Shown here: in pieces, positions 7,737 through 13,895 of the stretch
How positions within the stretch are numbered: the first letter of the stretch is position 1
Layout of the letters: each line of letters starts with the position of its first letter
IMG/VR virus record: IMGVR_UViG_3300046028_000962
Location: 1 to 38,187 of that record
Reading direction: 5' to 3' (one strand)
DNA: 38,187 nt
DNA from: a virus
Notes under the pieces: generated by a model
What the model was told of the DNA's origin: nothing
Database searches by the model: none
What the model saw: the letters and a program-made list of their open reading frames with translations, nothing else
Translations under genes and position numbers: made by a program

Positions 7737-7860
7737 GTTTTGCTCCAGTTTTATCAACTGAAACCACTTTTGACCCCCGATGTCAATTTAGGCTTTGTCA
7801 AAAGAAGATTTGTGTGCAGGTTTGGGTGTTTTGCCTATAGGGATCGCATATACCCCCCCC
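7737..7860. promoter_or_regulatory. Upstream region of the ParB/ABC-GNAT pair with nested inverted repeats
   Basis: The gap holds CTTTTGAC (7767-7774) and its exact inverse GTCAAAAG (7797-7804), with another GTCAA at 7782-7786 that also pairs with TTGAC. Three half-sites in 38 bp look operator-like. TTGACA occurs twice on the minus strand here but no well-spaced -10 was found. A CCTATAGG palindrome (7834-7841) and a run of nine C (7853-7861) abut the stop of the upstream gene. Confidence 0.4.
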
Positions 7861-8664
7861 CTATGGATAGCTTTCTGCCTCTAGGAAAATGATCTCCATA
7901 TCGACGCTTACAGCACCTGTGCCGCTTGTCACCTTGGCAAGAACACCAATGTCGGTCAGTTCTGGCATTACCAATGGCATATCAAAAGTAATCTCAAAGT
8001 TTGAATCCATGCCGATAACTTCCTGTACCTTCACGATTGGCTTGTATGGCGCTGTTGTCTGCAAAACGCCTTCACGCTTTAGGAGCAACACATCGGTTGT
8101 CTTGTTGGCTTGTATTTCAGGATTGATCTGGATTGATGTAATCAGCCCAACGTGGTTGCGTGGAACAGTGATTGATCCAATGCCTGAAGTGCCGCTTGGG
8201 AAACCATTTAACTGAATCTGCGCCCAGTCTTCTGTACCTGCCGCGTTCTGTATGGTGATGTTGCCAAGGTGTGACCCGGCTGTCGCTGTGCCATATGTTC
8301 CGCTCTCATAGACCTCGACCAGATATAGGCGAATGAATGTCACAGCGGTTGCTGATGATGCTGACGCGCCATTGGTTGCTAAGACGGCGGTAATCTCATC
8401 CCCATTGGCATTCATGCCCCATAACTTCACAGATCGCGCACCAGCGCCACTGGCTGTATCACCAGCGTTGCCACCCGCCTTAATGCGAAGTGCTGTCGCA
8501 GCGGCTGGCTGTGGCGTCCTGTATAGGCCTGTGTCTGACACAGGTGTATACGTTGTATTTAGCAAGACATTGCGCCCAAACTGGTGATGCACATGGGCTT
8601 GGTTCATGTTGCCGATCGCAAGGTGATGCGACCACGGCAAACTGTTTTTCTGGCGAATTTCCAT
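7861..8664 (-). CDS. Beta-rich virion-associated protein (putative)
   Basis: 267 residues, rich in Gly, Ala, Thr and Ser with alternating hydrophobic residues, as in beta-sandwich decoration or fibre proteins. Recognisable parts are VEVYESGTYGTATAGSHLG near the middle and a C-terminal VSVDMEIIFLEAE strand. Similar proteins occur in many environmental phages without assigned role. The ATG ending at 8664 overlaps the HNH gene stop by 1 bp (TAATG). It lies between the HNH nuclease and the AT-rich island, far from the main virion module. No transmembrane segment or signal peptide is seen. A capsid decoration or head fibre role is inference. Confidence 0.65.
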   Translation of the reverse strand: MEIRQKNSLPWSHHLAIGNMNQAHVHHQFGRNVLLNTTYTPVSDTGLYRTPQPAAATALRIKAGGNAGDTASGAGARSVKLWGMNANGDEITAVLATNGASASSATAVTFIRLYLVEVYESGTYGTATAGSHLGNITIQNAAGTEDWAQIQLNGFPSGTSGIGSITVPRNHVGLITSIQINPEIQANKTTDVLLLKREGVLQTTAPYKPIVKVQEVIGMDSNFEITFDMPLVMPELTDIGVLAKVTSGTGAVSVDMEIIFLEAESYP

Positions 8665-9023
8665 TAGCGGTTGCCCCTGTGTCGCGGGTCAACGGGCCAG
8701 CCGTCATCCCCTATGGATAGATCAAACCCGTGGTATTCAGCCTGTTGGATGTCGCCTGAGTGGCAGGCCCAGCATACCGCTTGGAGATTGTTATAGTCGA
8801 AAAACAAATCCAAGTCACCCTTATGTGCAATGATATGGTGAACAACTGCCGATTTAGCATCTGTCCTGCCACGCTTTAGAAGCGCACCACATTGCTTGTG
8901 CTGGCATCTGTAGCCATCCCTTAGCAGCACACGGCGGCGAAGTTGTTGCCACTGCTTCGTTTGGTATAGCTTGCGATACTCAGTGGCTTCGGGTGTACGC
9001 CACCTGTCCAGCACTTTGCTCAA
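8664..9023 (-). CDS. HNH endonuclease near the packaging genes
   Basis: 119 residues with an HNH fold: paired cysteines in CQHKQCG (about 41-47), the catalytic-type VVHHIIAHKGD (about 60-71), NNLQAVCWACH (about 79-89). HNH proteins located next to terminases are known in HK97-like phages to work with the large subunit in DNA cutting during packaging. Here that link is interrupted by the virion-like gene and the AT-rich island, but the order HNH, then terminases, is kept. The only start giving the full frame is TTG at 9023 (or GTG at 9014); no ATG is available, and the start overlaps the preceding gene. A free-standing homing role is the alternative. Confidence 0.8.
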   Translation of the reverse strand: MSKVLDRWRTPEATEYRKLYQTKQWQQLRRRVLLRDGYRCQHKQCGALLKRGRTDAKSAVVHHIIAHKGDLDLFFDYNNLQAVCWACHSGDIQQAEYHGFDLSIGDDGWPVDPRHRGNR

Positions 9024-9177
9024 TCATTATCTCCATCACAATGCCAAGCGACACGACCATATCCAAGATGCTGACGCCTTCGTCATGTATATCAGCAAAA
9101 AAAAGCAGGATGTCATTGGCAACCTCATGTGCCACTTTCTGATCGACCTTACTCATATCTACTTCAATTTCTGGCAT
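8980..9177 (-). CDS. Small acidic protein of unknown function
   Basis: 65 residues from ATG 9177, two bases after the stop of the upstream HTH gene and overlapping the HNH gene by 44 bp. The sequence begins MPEIEVDMSKVDQKVAHEVA and has a hydrophobic, methionine-rich helix (SLGIVMEIMIEQ) near the C-terminus. The tight spacing supports translation. No family was recognised. Confidence 0.55.
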   Translation of the reverse strand: MPEIEVDMSKVDQKVAHEVANDILLFFADIHDEGVSILDMVVSLGIVMEIMIEQSAGQVAYTRSH

Positions 9178-9179
9178 AT

Positions 9180-9473
9180 TCAGGATTGTAGTTCATTTTG
9201 TTCAGCAATGGTATCAAGAATTGATAGCGCAAATTTAGACGTTGGATCAAACCACCATAGCGGCTTTTGGCTGCTGTCTTTGTTATCTGAGTTCCTGATG
9301 ATGCTATGGACGCCTGTAGGTTCATTACGCACCCGTGCAATGGCCCCGATGCAGGCGTTTTTGGTCATGCCAACTATGTCGCCAGCTTGCTTGTGACTTA
9401 GGCCCATGTTCTCGACAAGGTGCAGCGCCATCAGAATTTGCTCGTCGCGTTGGCGGTCTAGCGTTCCATACAT
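9180..9473 (-). CDS. Helix-turn-helix protein, possible regulator
   Basis: 97 residues. The region GLSHKQAGDIVGMTKNACIGAIARV (in parts, about residues 24-48) is a helix-turn-helix whose recognition helix resembles that of GcrA-type proteins (TRNAVIGKVHRL). The second half carries a Trp pair (PLWWFDP) and a helix. Its start lies inside the end of the DUF6378 gene, 16 bp overlap, so the two are coupled. A sigma-region-4-like or repressor role is equally possible. GcrA works with DNA methylation in alphaproteobacteria, but that link here is speculative. Confidence 0.65.
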   Translation of the reverse strand: MYGTLDRQRDEQILMALHLVENMGLSHKQAGDIVGMTKNACIGAIARVRNEPTGVHSIIRNSDNKDSSQKPLWWFDPTSKFALSILDTIAEQNELQS

Positions 9474-9739
9474 TGGATTTCCCCTGCTAGTGCTAGATAT
9501 CCAGCGGCATCGATGTACGAATCGATGTGATCTGGGTTGCCTTTGATGCGGGCGATCTTGAACAGCGTCATCATCATGGCAACGTCAAAATCGTTGAAGG
9601 TCGGGGTTTCTCGCCCTACCATCCACCAGCCCCACAAATCGCCAATGTTTGAGAACGTGTCTTCCGCATTTCCGTGCGTGGCGGCTCGGTCCTTTGTGAT
9701 GTATTGGGTCGCGGTGCTTAAAATCTGTTCGCGGTTCAT
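9458..9739 (-). CDS. DUF6378-type phage protein
   Basis: 93 residues: MNREQILSTATQYITKDRAATHG at the N-terminus, then FDVAMMMTLFKIARIKGNPDHIDSYIDAAGY (split by normal variation) and a GEIQ end. The pattern of an ITxDRA-HG start, a central Trp-rich segment (LWGWWM) and a DSYIDAAGYLALAGE end matches the DUF6378 group common in phages. The fold is probably all-helical, MazG-like in feel, but activity is unknown. Start and stop overlap neighbours by 4 and 16 bp. Confidence is high for being a gene, moderate for the family name. Confidence 0.8.
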   Translation of the reverse strand: MNREQILSTATQYITKDRAATHGNAEDTFSNIGDLWGWWMVGRETPTFNDFDVAMMMTLFKIARIKGNPDHIDSYIDAAGYLALAGEIQCMER

Positions 9740-10140
9740 TTTTTCCTCTCTGGGCAGTCACGCCCTTCGTTGCAGTTGTGGTTACAGGGTGGGCAAATCT
9801 TACGCTCCAGTGATTTCTTATGCAGGTCTGTAAAGCTATTGTATAGACGCGCCCCTGTTTTCTCGCGGCTTAACTGATACTGCAAATACTGGCCCATGCG
9901 GTCGAACAGGATTGCTCGCCTTAGATATGTCAGATCAACGTGCAGTTCGCGTGCCGCCTGCTTTACGTTTGCAAACGTCTTGCCGTAGATCACGACCTTC
10001 TGCCCTGCCCCGGTGAAGTCTTTATCACCGTCAGCCGTTTCCCACGGCGCGGCAGGCATCGTTACAAATTGCGGAATTGATGGACCTGATACTACAGAGT
10101 TGCGATCCACAACGGCTATTGTTCTCGTGCGCATGTTCAT
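9736..10140 (-). CDS. Phage protein with C-terminal cysteine cluster
   Basis: 134 residues from ATG 10140, which forms an ATGA overlap with the upstream stop; a GTG two codons earlier is possible. The middle (about 65-90) KTFANVKQAARELHVDLTYL looks like a NUMOD1-type DNA-binding helix, echoing the gene upstream. The C-terminus CPPCNHNCNEGRDCPE holds four closely spaced cysteines plus His, suggesting a bound metal; this tail is common in small phage proteins. Function unknown. Confidence 0.7.
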   Translation of the reverse strand: MNMRTRTIAVVDRNSVVSGPSIPQFVTMPAAPWETADGDKDFTGAGQKVVIYGKTFANVKQAARELHVDLTYLRRAILFDRMGQYLQYQLSREKTGARLYNSFTDLHKKSLERKICPPCNHNCNEGRDCPERKK

Positions 10141-10448
10141 CCACACATTTCTTTGTTTTGCTTGTAACGGTTGATAGCTTGCTCCAAACGCGCTTTTGCA
10201 ACCGCAGAGTTGGTTGCGATAGCATAGCGCACGAAGGATCGATTAAAACCAAGCGCTTTGCTTGCTGCTCCAAGCGATGGAAAGTTTAGCCCATCAAGAT
10301 TGATCGGCTGGCGCTGCGTGTTTCCCAGTCCCACGGCGTCCATGTTGCCACGCTTCAAGGCGCTATAGATTGCGTCCATTGCTATGCCAAGAGTTTCTGA
10401 GGCATTGCGCACGCTTGGGTATGTAATGCCGCGAATTTCGATTATCAT
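10137..10448 (-). CDS. Double NUMOD1-like DNA-binding repeat protein
   Basis: 103 residues with two copies of the same unit: ITYPSVRNASETLGIAMDAI (about 8-27) and LNFPSLGAASKALGFNRSFV (about 54-73). Each reads as the short strand plus helix-turn-helix of NUMOD1 modules from homing endonucleases, where they hold DNA. No nuclease domain is attached. A third related unit occurs in the downstream neighbour. The gene overlaps both neighbours by 4 bp. A DNA-binding role is likely; target unknown. Confidence 0.7.
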   Translation of the reverse strand: MIIEIRGITYPSVRNASETLGIAMDAIYSALKRGNMDAVGLGNTQRQPINLDGLNFPSLGAASKALGFNRSFVRYAIATNSAVAKARLEQAINRYKQNKEMCG

Positions 10449-10723
10449 CCTTTCCCCTCCAGTTCACGCACTGCACGAATGTGTTTCACCATCTCAATTT
10501 CAGTGACAGCATTGCAGCTTGCCGTGATGTGCGCAGCCCTGATCCTAATTTCTTCGACGCTGCATAGTGCGCGATCCTCAATGGCATTAATCATAAGATC
10601 AAAAACCTCGTAGTATGACAGTTGCATTGCCAGCTTTGTGGCAAGCTGTTGCACATACCCCTCTGCCCGTTTGCGCTGCTCGGCGATGTGGTCAATGCGC
10701 GCTTGTCCTCTGAGGCTTTTCAT
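10445..10723 (-). CDS. Small helical phage protein, unknown
   Basis: 92 residues, predicted mostly helical: an Arg/Gln-rich N-terminal helix (RGQARIDHIAEQRKRAE), a central YYEVFDLMINAI segment and a C-terminal HIRAVRELEG helix. No motif recognised. It overlaps the Lar-like gene upstream and the NUMOD1-like gene downstream by 4 bp each. Several genes in this string end in a shared LEGKE/ELEGKG sequence whose DNA also supplies the next ribosome site. Confidence 0.65.
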   Translation of the reverse strand: MKSLRGQARIDHIAEQRKRAEGYVQQLATKLAMQLSYYEVFDLMINAIEDRALCSVEEIRIRAAHITASCNAVTEIEMVKHIRAVRELEGKG

Positions 10724-11157
10724 TCTTTTCCCTCCAGTTCAGCCAGCACGGCTTGGGCATCAGTCAATGCGCGCGTGATGCAGATGTTGGCTTCTGGCAC
10801 AGTGGTAGCCTCAATAAGAAACCGCAGCGCCTCCACAGCTTTGGCGAGTTTGGCTCGGTTTTCTTGGTTCTTTACTGACATCTCACGGGTTGCTTTTGCC
10901 CAGAAACGCCAAAGATTTCCCCCAGAACAAAGGCCCTCATTTTCAGCCTCAGAGATAGCTGCGGCCATTTCAGCGTTCTCACGCTCCAACTGTTCGATGC
11001 GTTTGACGTCTGCACGGGTGTTCCATGCTGCGATGGCTTCGGTTAGATGTACAGGGCCATCTGCCCCGCATTCACCGCAAAAAACATAACTTCCAATCGT
11101 ATTGACTGGTAGTGGAACTACCCCACAAAACGGGCATGGTTTCAGATCGTCACTCAT
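10720..11157 (-). CDS. Lar-like restriction alleviation protein with C-terminal helix
   Basis: 145 residues. The N-terminus has KPCPFCG (6-12), a second pair FCGECG (27-32) and AIAAWNTR (about 40-48): the zinc-ribbon pattern of Lar-family proteins. Lar of the Rac prophage eases type I restriction by promoting modification. The remainder (about 52-145) is a long coiled-coil-like helix (RIEQLERENAEMAAAISEA), longer than simple Lar proteins. Many phage proteins with this ribbon have no proven anti-restriction role, so the activity is an inference from the family. Confidence 0.75.
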   Translation of the reverse strand: MSDDLKPCPFCGVVPLPVNTIGSYVFCGECGADGPVHLTEAIAAWNTRADVKRIEQLERENAEMAAAISEAENEGLCSGGNLWRFWAKATREMSVKNQENRAKLAKAVEALRFLIEATTVPEANICITRALTDAQAVLAELEGKE

Positions 11158-11408
11158 TCTTTCCCCTCCAGTTCATAAGTCTGCTCAAAAATCTCTGGCT
11201 TGCAGGGGTAAAACTCCCCAGCGACACCCTTGATTATCCAGTCACCGACCCGCGCCAAATGGTTGCCTTCGAGTGTTGGGATGGTGATACCTTCAGGCCC
11301 CCACGAAGCGCTCGTTCCTTGTAGAAATTCAGTCAGTTCTAAGGTTGGGGCGGTATAGGGGCCATACTGAATGGCGTCGATTACAACTGGCTTTTTGCGA
11401 TATTTCAT
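11154..11408 (-). CDS. Conserved small phage protein (MKYRKKPVVIDA type)
   Basis: 84 residues from ATG 11408, which gives a 4-bp overlap with the upstream stop; the longer frame is not needed. It begins MKYRKKPVVIDAIQYG and has EGNHLARVGDWIIKGVAGEF followed by YPCKPEIFEQTYE. This layout is very common in phages and is unassigned. It appears a small beta-rich soluble protein. High confidence it is a gene, none on function. Confidence 0.8.
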   Translation of the reverse strand: MKYRKKPVVIDAIQYGPYTAPTLELTEFLQGTSASWGPEGITIPTLEGNHLARVGDWIIKGVAGEFYPCKPEIFEQTYELEGKE

Positions 11409-11647
11409 TTCTGTTTCTCCGTCTCCCACAGGGTTTTGATTTTTGCTTTGAGTGCATTGCGCCGACTCTCCGGCCAAGTCGCAATGAAGTCCCGTCTTGC
11501 CTCAACTGTCCTTAGTTCCATTGCATATCGCGCAGCGCTGTCTAGCAGTTCCTCGTTGCAGGCTGCGCTGTAGGCTTCCTTGCTGTCTCTGCTCGGCAAG
11601 TAGACCTCGCCCATCCTCACTGGATCACCCACTTGCCAAACCCTCAC
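11405..11647 (-). CDS. Small helical phage protein, unknown
   Basis: 80 residues with a GTG start whose bases overlap the upstream stop (GTGA). It opens MRVWQVGDPVRMGEVYLPSR; an internal ATG at 11614 is an alternative. The second half is helical (AARYAMELRTVEARRDFIA, then an Arg/Lys-rich end). It resembles small phage proteins such as DUF7696 only loosely. No catalytic motif. Confidence 0.65.
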   Translation of the reverse strand: MRVWQVGDPVRMGEVYLPSRDSKEAYSAACNEELLDSAARYAMELRTVEARRDFIATWPESRRNALKAKIKTLWETEKQK

Positions 11648-11865
11648 GGTTTCAAAGGTTTGCGGGCGATGTAGGCAAACTTACCATCGCCCAACTTGCG
11701 CTGGTAAAGGATGCACTTGCCTTGATTGTAGAGTTCCATCGCATCGGCCTTGTGCTTGCCTGCGGCGTATTCACCTATGTGATATACCACCTCGTCGCCG
11801 CGCTTCATTGAGTCCAGCATGGTGTGCAGGACACCGCGCTGGTCTTTAACAATGTTATATTCCAT
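11644..11865 (-). CDS. Small phage protein, unknown
   Basis: 73 residues from ATG 11865; a TTG start at 11877 would overlap the SSB stop. Begins MEYNIVKDQRGVLHTMLDSM and ends YIARKPLKP. Likely a compact alpha/beta protein. It sits directly after the single-stranded DNA binding protein, so a replication accessory role is possible but unsupported by motifs. Confidence 0.65.
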   Translation of the reverse strand: MEYNIVKDQRGVLHTMLDSMKRGDEVVYHIGEYAAGKHKADAMELYNQGKCILYQRKLGDGKFAYIARKPLKP

Positions 11866-11873
11866 GCGCTCGC

Positions 11874-12242
11874 TCAAAATGGGATCTCATCATCCAGATC
11901 GGCGCGGCTGCTAGTCTGCGGTTCTTGTTCGTTGCGTTCCTTCGTGCCGCCCATAAACGTCAGGTCTTGCACCGATAGCGTCAGACGGCCTTTGCCTTCG
12001 TAGACATCCACGCCGGGGCGACCAGACACCACCAGCTTTGTGCCTTTGACGATGTGGCTGCTTAGGCTGTCAGCCCGCTTGCCCCAGATGCTGCATTGCA
12101 CCCAAGTGCTGTCGCGCTTCTGGCCGTTCTTGTCTTTGCCGTTGTCGATGGCGATTGAGAAGCCCAGCACTGGGTCGCCGCCCTGCGTGGTTCGCAGCTG
12201 GGCATCCTTGCCTACGTTGCCAGCGATTGTCATGGTTAGCAT
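11874..12242 (-). CDS. ssb: Single-stranded DNA-binding protein
   Basis: 122 residues from ATG 12242 (AAGGGA upstream); a later ATG at 12233 is in frame. An OB-fold SSB: TIAGNVGKDAQLRTTQGG (about 4-21), WVQCSIWGKRAD (about 45-56), LVVSGRPGVDVYEGKGRL (about 69-86). The acidic tail ends DLDDEIPF, the standard tip that recruits replication and repair partners. It coats single strands during phage replication and recombination and would serve the ERF/YqaJ system. It is preceded by a hairpin-bearing gap. Confidence 0.93.
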   Translation of the reverse strand: MLTMTIAGNVGKDAQLRTTQGGDPVLGFSIAIDNGKDKNGQKRDSTWVQCSIWGKRADSLSSHIVKGTKLVVSGRPGVDVYEGKGRLTLSVQDLTFMGGTKERNEQEPQTSSRADLDDEIPF

Positions 12243-12265
12243 TTTGTCATTCCCTTGTTGATGAT

Positions 12266-12281
12266 GGCCCCGCAAGGCTGG
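12266..12281. other. Hairpin-like motif before ssb
   Basis: In the 53-bp gap before ssb, GGCCCCGCAAGGCTGG resembles the perfect hairpin at 13171-13188 (same CCGCA core). Here the stem is shortened to about three pairs. Both stand 25-45 bp before a start codon on the minus strand. On the plus strand a short T-run follows. Significance unclear. Confidence 0.3.
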
Positions 12282-12295
12282 TTTTTCTAATTGCC

Positions 12296-12688
12296 TTAAA
12301 AGTCTACCACTTCGCAGCCAATGTTGCGCAGCATGTTCAGCAGCATTTCGGCCTTTGCCTTTGCGTTTTCAGGCACCGAAATCAAAAACATAGATGCCAA
12401 CTTTGTCGCAGGAGCTGGTTCCATCGCTGGCAATGACGGCTGATCGTTTGCAAGCCGCCATAAGTATGCTGCGGCACGACGCTCAGACCCCATGCCCGGG
12501 ACATTGTTTCCACGAATCCATTTAATCGAGCAGCCTCCGCCCAATGAACCGACAGCATCGTCCATTTGCGCTACCGTCCGAACAATCTGTGACAGCGCAA
12601 AAATGTTTGGAAAGCGGTTTTTAAGCGTATCAAACACCACGTGGTGCTGCTGATACAGAGTCAGATTTTTTTCGGTCGTGTCCATCAT
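12296..12688 (-). CDS. Phage protein of unknown function
   Basis: 130 residues from ATG 12688, seven bases after AGGGAG; the next codon is also ATG. The N-terminal part (TLYQQHHVVFDTLKNRFP) is helical, the centre has GGGCSIKWIRGNNVPGMGSE and AAYLWRLAND, and the end is a ferredoxin-like strand (LLNMLRNIGCEVVDF). No family recognised. The stop of the interrupted small gene upstream overlaps its start, so they may be coupled. Confidence 0.65.
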   Translation of the reverse strand: MMDTTEKNLTLYQQHHVVFDTLKNRFPNIFALSQIVRTVAQMDDAVGSLGGGCSIKWIRGNNVPGMGSERRAAAYLWRLANDQPSLPAMEPAPATKLASMFLISVPENAKAKAEMLLNMLRNIGCEVVDF

Positions 12689-12840
12689 TTTGTTGCTCCC
12701 TGTTGCGTTGTGTTTTTGCCGTTGAAGATTGCCATGATCCACCCTTCAGAGGCTGGCATTTTGGCGTCAGAAGTTTCTGCGTCATATCATTTGCGGATCA
12801 TTTCTTCCGTCTCACGTTGCTGTTTTTCAAAGGTGGTCAT
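12685..12840 (-). pseudogene. 51-codon gene interrupted by one in-frame TGA
   Basis: Starting at ATG 12840, one base after the upstream stop and with GGGGAG before it, the frame reads 17 codons (MTTFEKQQRETEEMIRK), then TGA at 12787-12789, then continues without another stop for 33 codons (ending FNGKNTTQQGATK) to TGA 12685-12687, which overlaps the next ATG. Both boundaries fit a normal gene in this tightly packed string. A single change TGA to TGG would restore it. Mutation, base-call error or readthrough are all possible. Confidence 0.45.
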
Positions 12841-12841
12841 T

Positions 12842-13141
12842 TCAGTTCTCCCCTGTCATGGCGCTTTTCATATACTGAGCACCAGTGATAAATGCTCCGA
12901 TAGCCTCGTAGGTTTGACGCGCAGTACCTCTAAGAGTTAAATCACGCTGTCCGCCCTGCGGCCCGATCATTTGGCACAAGCGAGAACCCTGCCCGTTTAC
13001 ATCTAACACAAAAGTTCCAACGTTGATGGTAGGGCGTCCATCTTCTCCCCTTGGCCCATAAGGTTCTGATTCATATCCAAACAAATTATTCAGGGTTTGC
13101 ACCTTGCTGTCTAGTTGATTTATGGTGATGCGATTAGTCAT
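12842..13141 (-). CDS. Conserved small phage protein, possible paralogue of the 5778-6050 product
   Basis: 99 residues from ATG 13141, set by GGGAGAA upstream; the longer frame is not supported. It begins MTNRITINQLDSKVQTLNN and has TINVGTFVLDVNGQGSRL, then QGGQRDLTLRGTARQTYEAI and FITG. The order of features matches the plus-strand protein at 5778. Function unknown. A perfect 7-bp hairpin lies 30 bp upstream of the start. Confidence 0.75.
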   Translation of the reverse strand: MTNRITINQLDSKVQTLNNLFGYESEPYGPRGEDGRPTINVGTFVLDVNGQGSRLCQMIGPQGGQRDLTLRGTARQTYEAIGAFITGAQYMKSAMTGEN

Positions 13142-13170
13142 TTTTGTTCTCCCGATGATTGTTGATGGCG

Positions 13171-13188
13171 CCAGCCCCGCAGGGCTGG
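13171..13188 (-). other. Perfect hairpin in the leader of the 12842-13141 gene
   Basis: CCAGCCC (13171-13177) pairs with GGGCTGG (13182-13188) around a four-base loop. No T-run follows on the minus strand, so termination is unlikely. It may insulate or stabilise the downstream message. A weaker version precedes ssb. Confidence 0.45.
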
Positions 13189-13199
13189 TCACTTTTGTG

Positions 13200-13415
13200 T
13201 CAGTTGTTGAGGTAAGCCTCAGTGCTAAAGAACCGCTCTTGGTATTCGTATTGCGCCAGAGTGCGTCCATCTGCATCAAGAACAACTGCGGTGTCTCCGC
13301 CATTGTTGTATCCGATAGTCTCGCCGAATTTGCGCTTAGCCAAGCGATTTACGCTTTCGCATGTCACAGTCTCTGGGTAGACGCGGCTAGTGTTGTTGGC
13401 GGCGATCTTGTACAT
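13200..13415 (-). CDS. Small phage protein, unknown
   Basis: 71 residues from ATG 13415, preceded by AAAGGAAG. MYKIAANNTSRVYPETVTCE opens the protein, and TIGYNNGGDTAVVLDADGRT suggests a small beta-sheet fold. It is the first gene after the regulatory gap 13416-13508 and so likely heads the leftward small-gene transcript that includes ssb. No family recognised. Confidence 0.65.
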   Translation of the reverse strand: MYKIAANNTSRVYPETVTCESVNRLAKRKFGETIGYNNGGDTAVVLDADGRTLAQYEYQERFFSTEAYLNN

Positions 13416-13508
13416 GGTGGCTTCCTTTGCTGTTGCGGTGTTCTTGTAGACACCTTACAACATCCACAAACGCTGTAAACATCTTTATTGCACTTAGCGC
13501 AATTATTT
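13416..13508 (-). promoter_or_regulatory. Promoter region with TTGCGC-NNN-RTGCAA inverted repeat
   Basis: On the minus strand TTGCGCTAAGTGCAA (13502-13488) is an imperfect inverted repeat. Eight bases later comes TTTACA, with TAAGGT about 16 bp beyond as a possible -10. The same arrangement (repeat, 7-8 bases, TTTACA) occurs on the plus strand at 15375-15402. A binding site for the XRE protein or a host activator is the natural reading. It would drive 13415 leftward. Confidence 0.5.
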
Positions 13509-13895
13509 TCATTCCATCCGCTTCACGCCAAAGCCAACATCCCGCATAATTTCCGCAGCGCGATCTGCTGTCAGCCGTTCACGCGGTTCTGGCTTATGCT
13601 CTGCGCCGCGCTGCTTCATCTCTAGCACCTTAGACGCTGATGCCACGCCGTCCATCTCAACCCTACACCGAGCCACGATGTCACCCTCTAGCGGGCGTTT
13701 CCGGCGGTCTGTGTTGGCATCTGACTTCCACCAGCGCACCGACCTCTCGATCGCCCACTGAGGAAAGCCGCTTAGAGCCTGTTCCCAGTCTTCTGCTTCC
13801 ATTTTCCGCACGGCCTGTGGAATGTCTTTTTCGTAATACGGGCTAAGAAGCGCAGCGACCCTAGCTGAGATCCACACCCCAGAGGCTGATGTCAT
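13509..13895 (-). CDS. Phage protein of the replication region, unknown
   Basis: 128 residues from ATG 13895, chosen to limit the overlap with the replication gene to 35 bp; the open frame extends 75 codons further but that region codes for the replication protein in another frame. It has VAALLSPYYEKDIPQAVRKM, FPQWAIERSVRWWKSDANTD (about 46-65) and RRKRPLEGDIVARC. Similar proteins accompany replication initiators in Rhodobacter-type phages. A helicase-loader or primosome role is plausible from position only. Confidence 0.65.
   Translation of the reverse strand: MTSASGVWISARVAALLSPYYEKDIPQAVRKMEAEDWEQALSGFPQWAIERSVRWWKSDANTDRRKRPLEGDIVARCRVEMDGVASASKVLEMKQRGAEHKPEPRERLTADRAAEIMRDVGFGVKRME

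Noticed and set aside
7853-7861. Nine-base G/C run as a phase-variation switch
   Set aside because: The run lies after the stop codon of the virion-like gene and outside any coding frame, so slippage would not change a protein; a promoter-spacing effect could not be shown.
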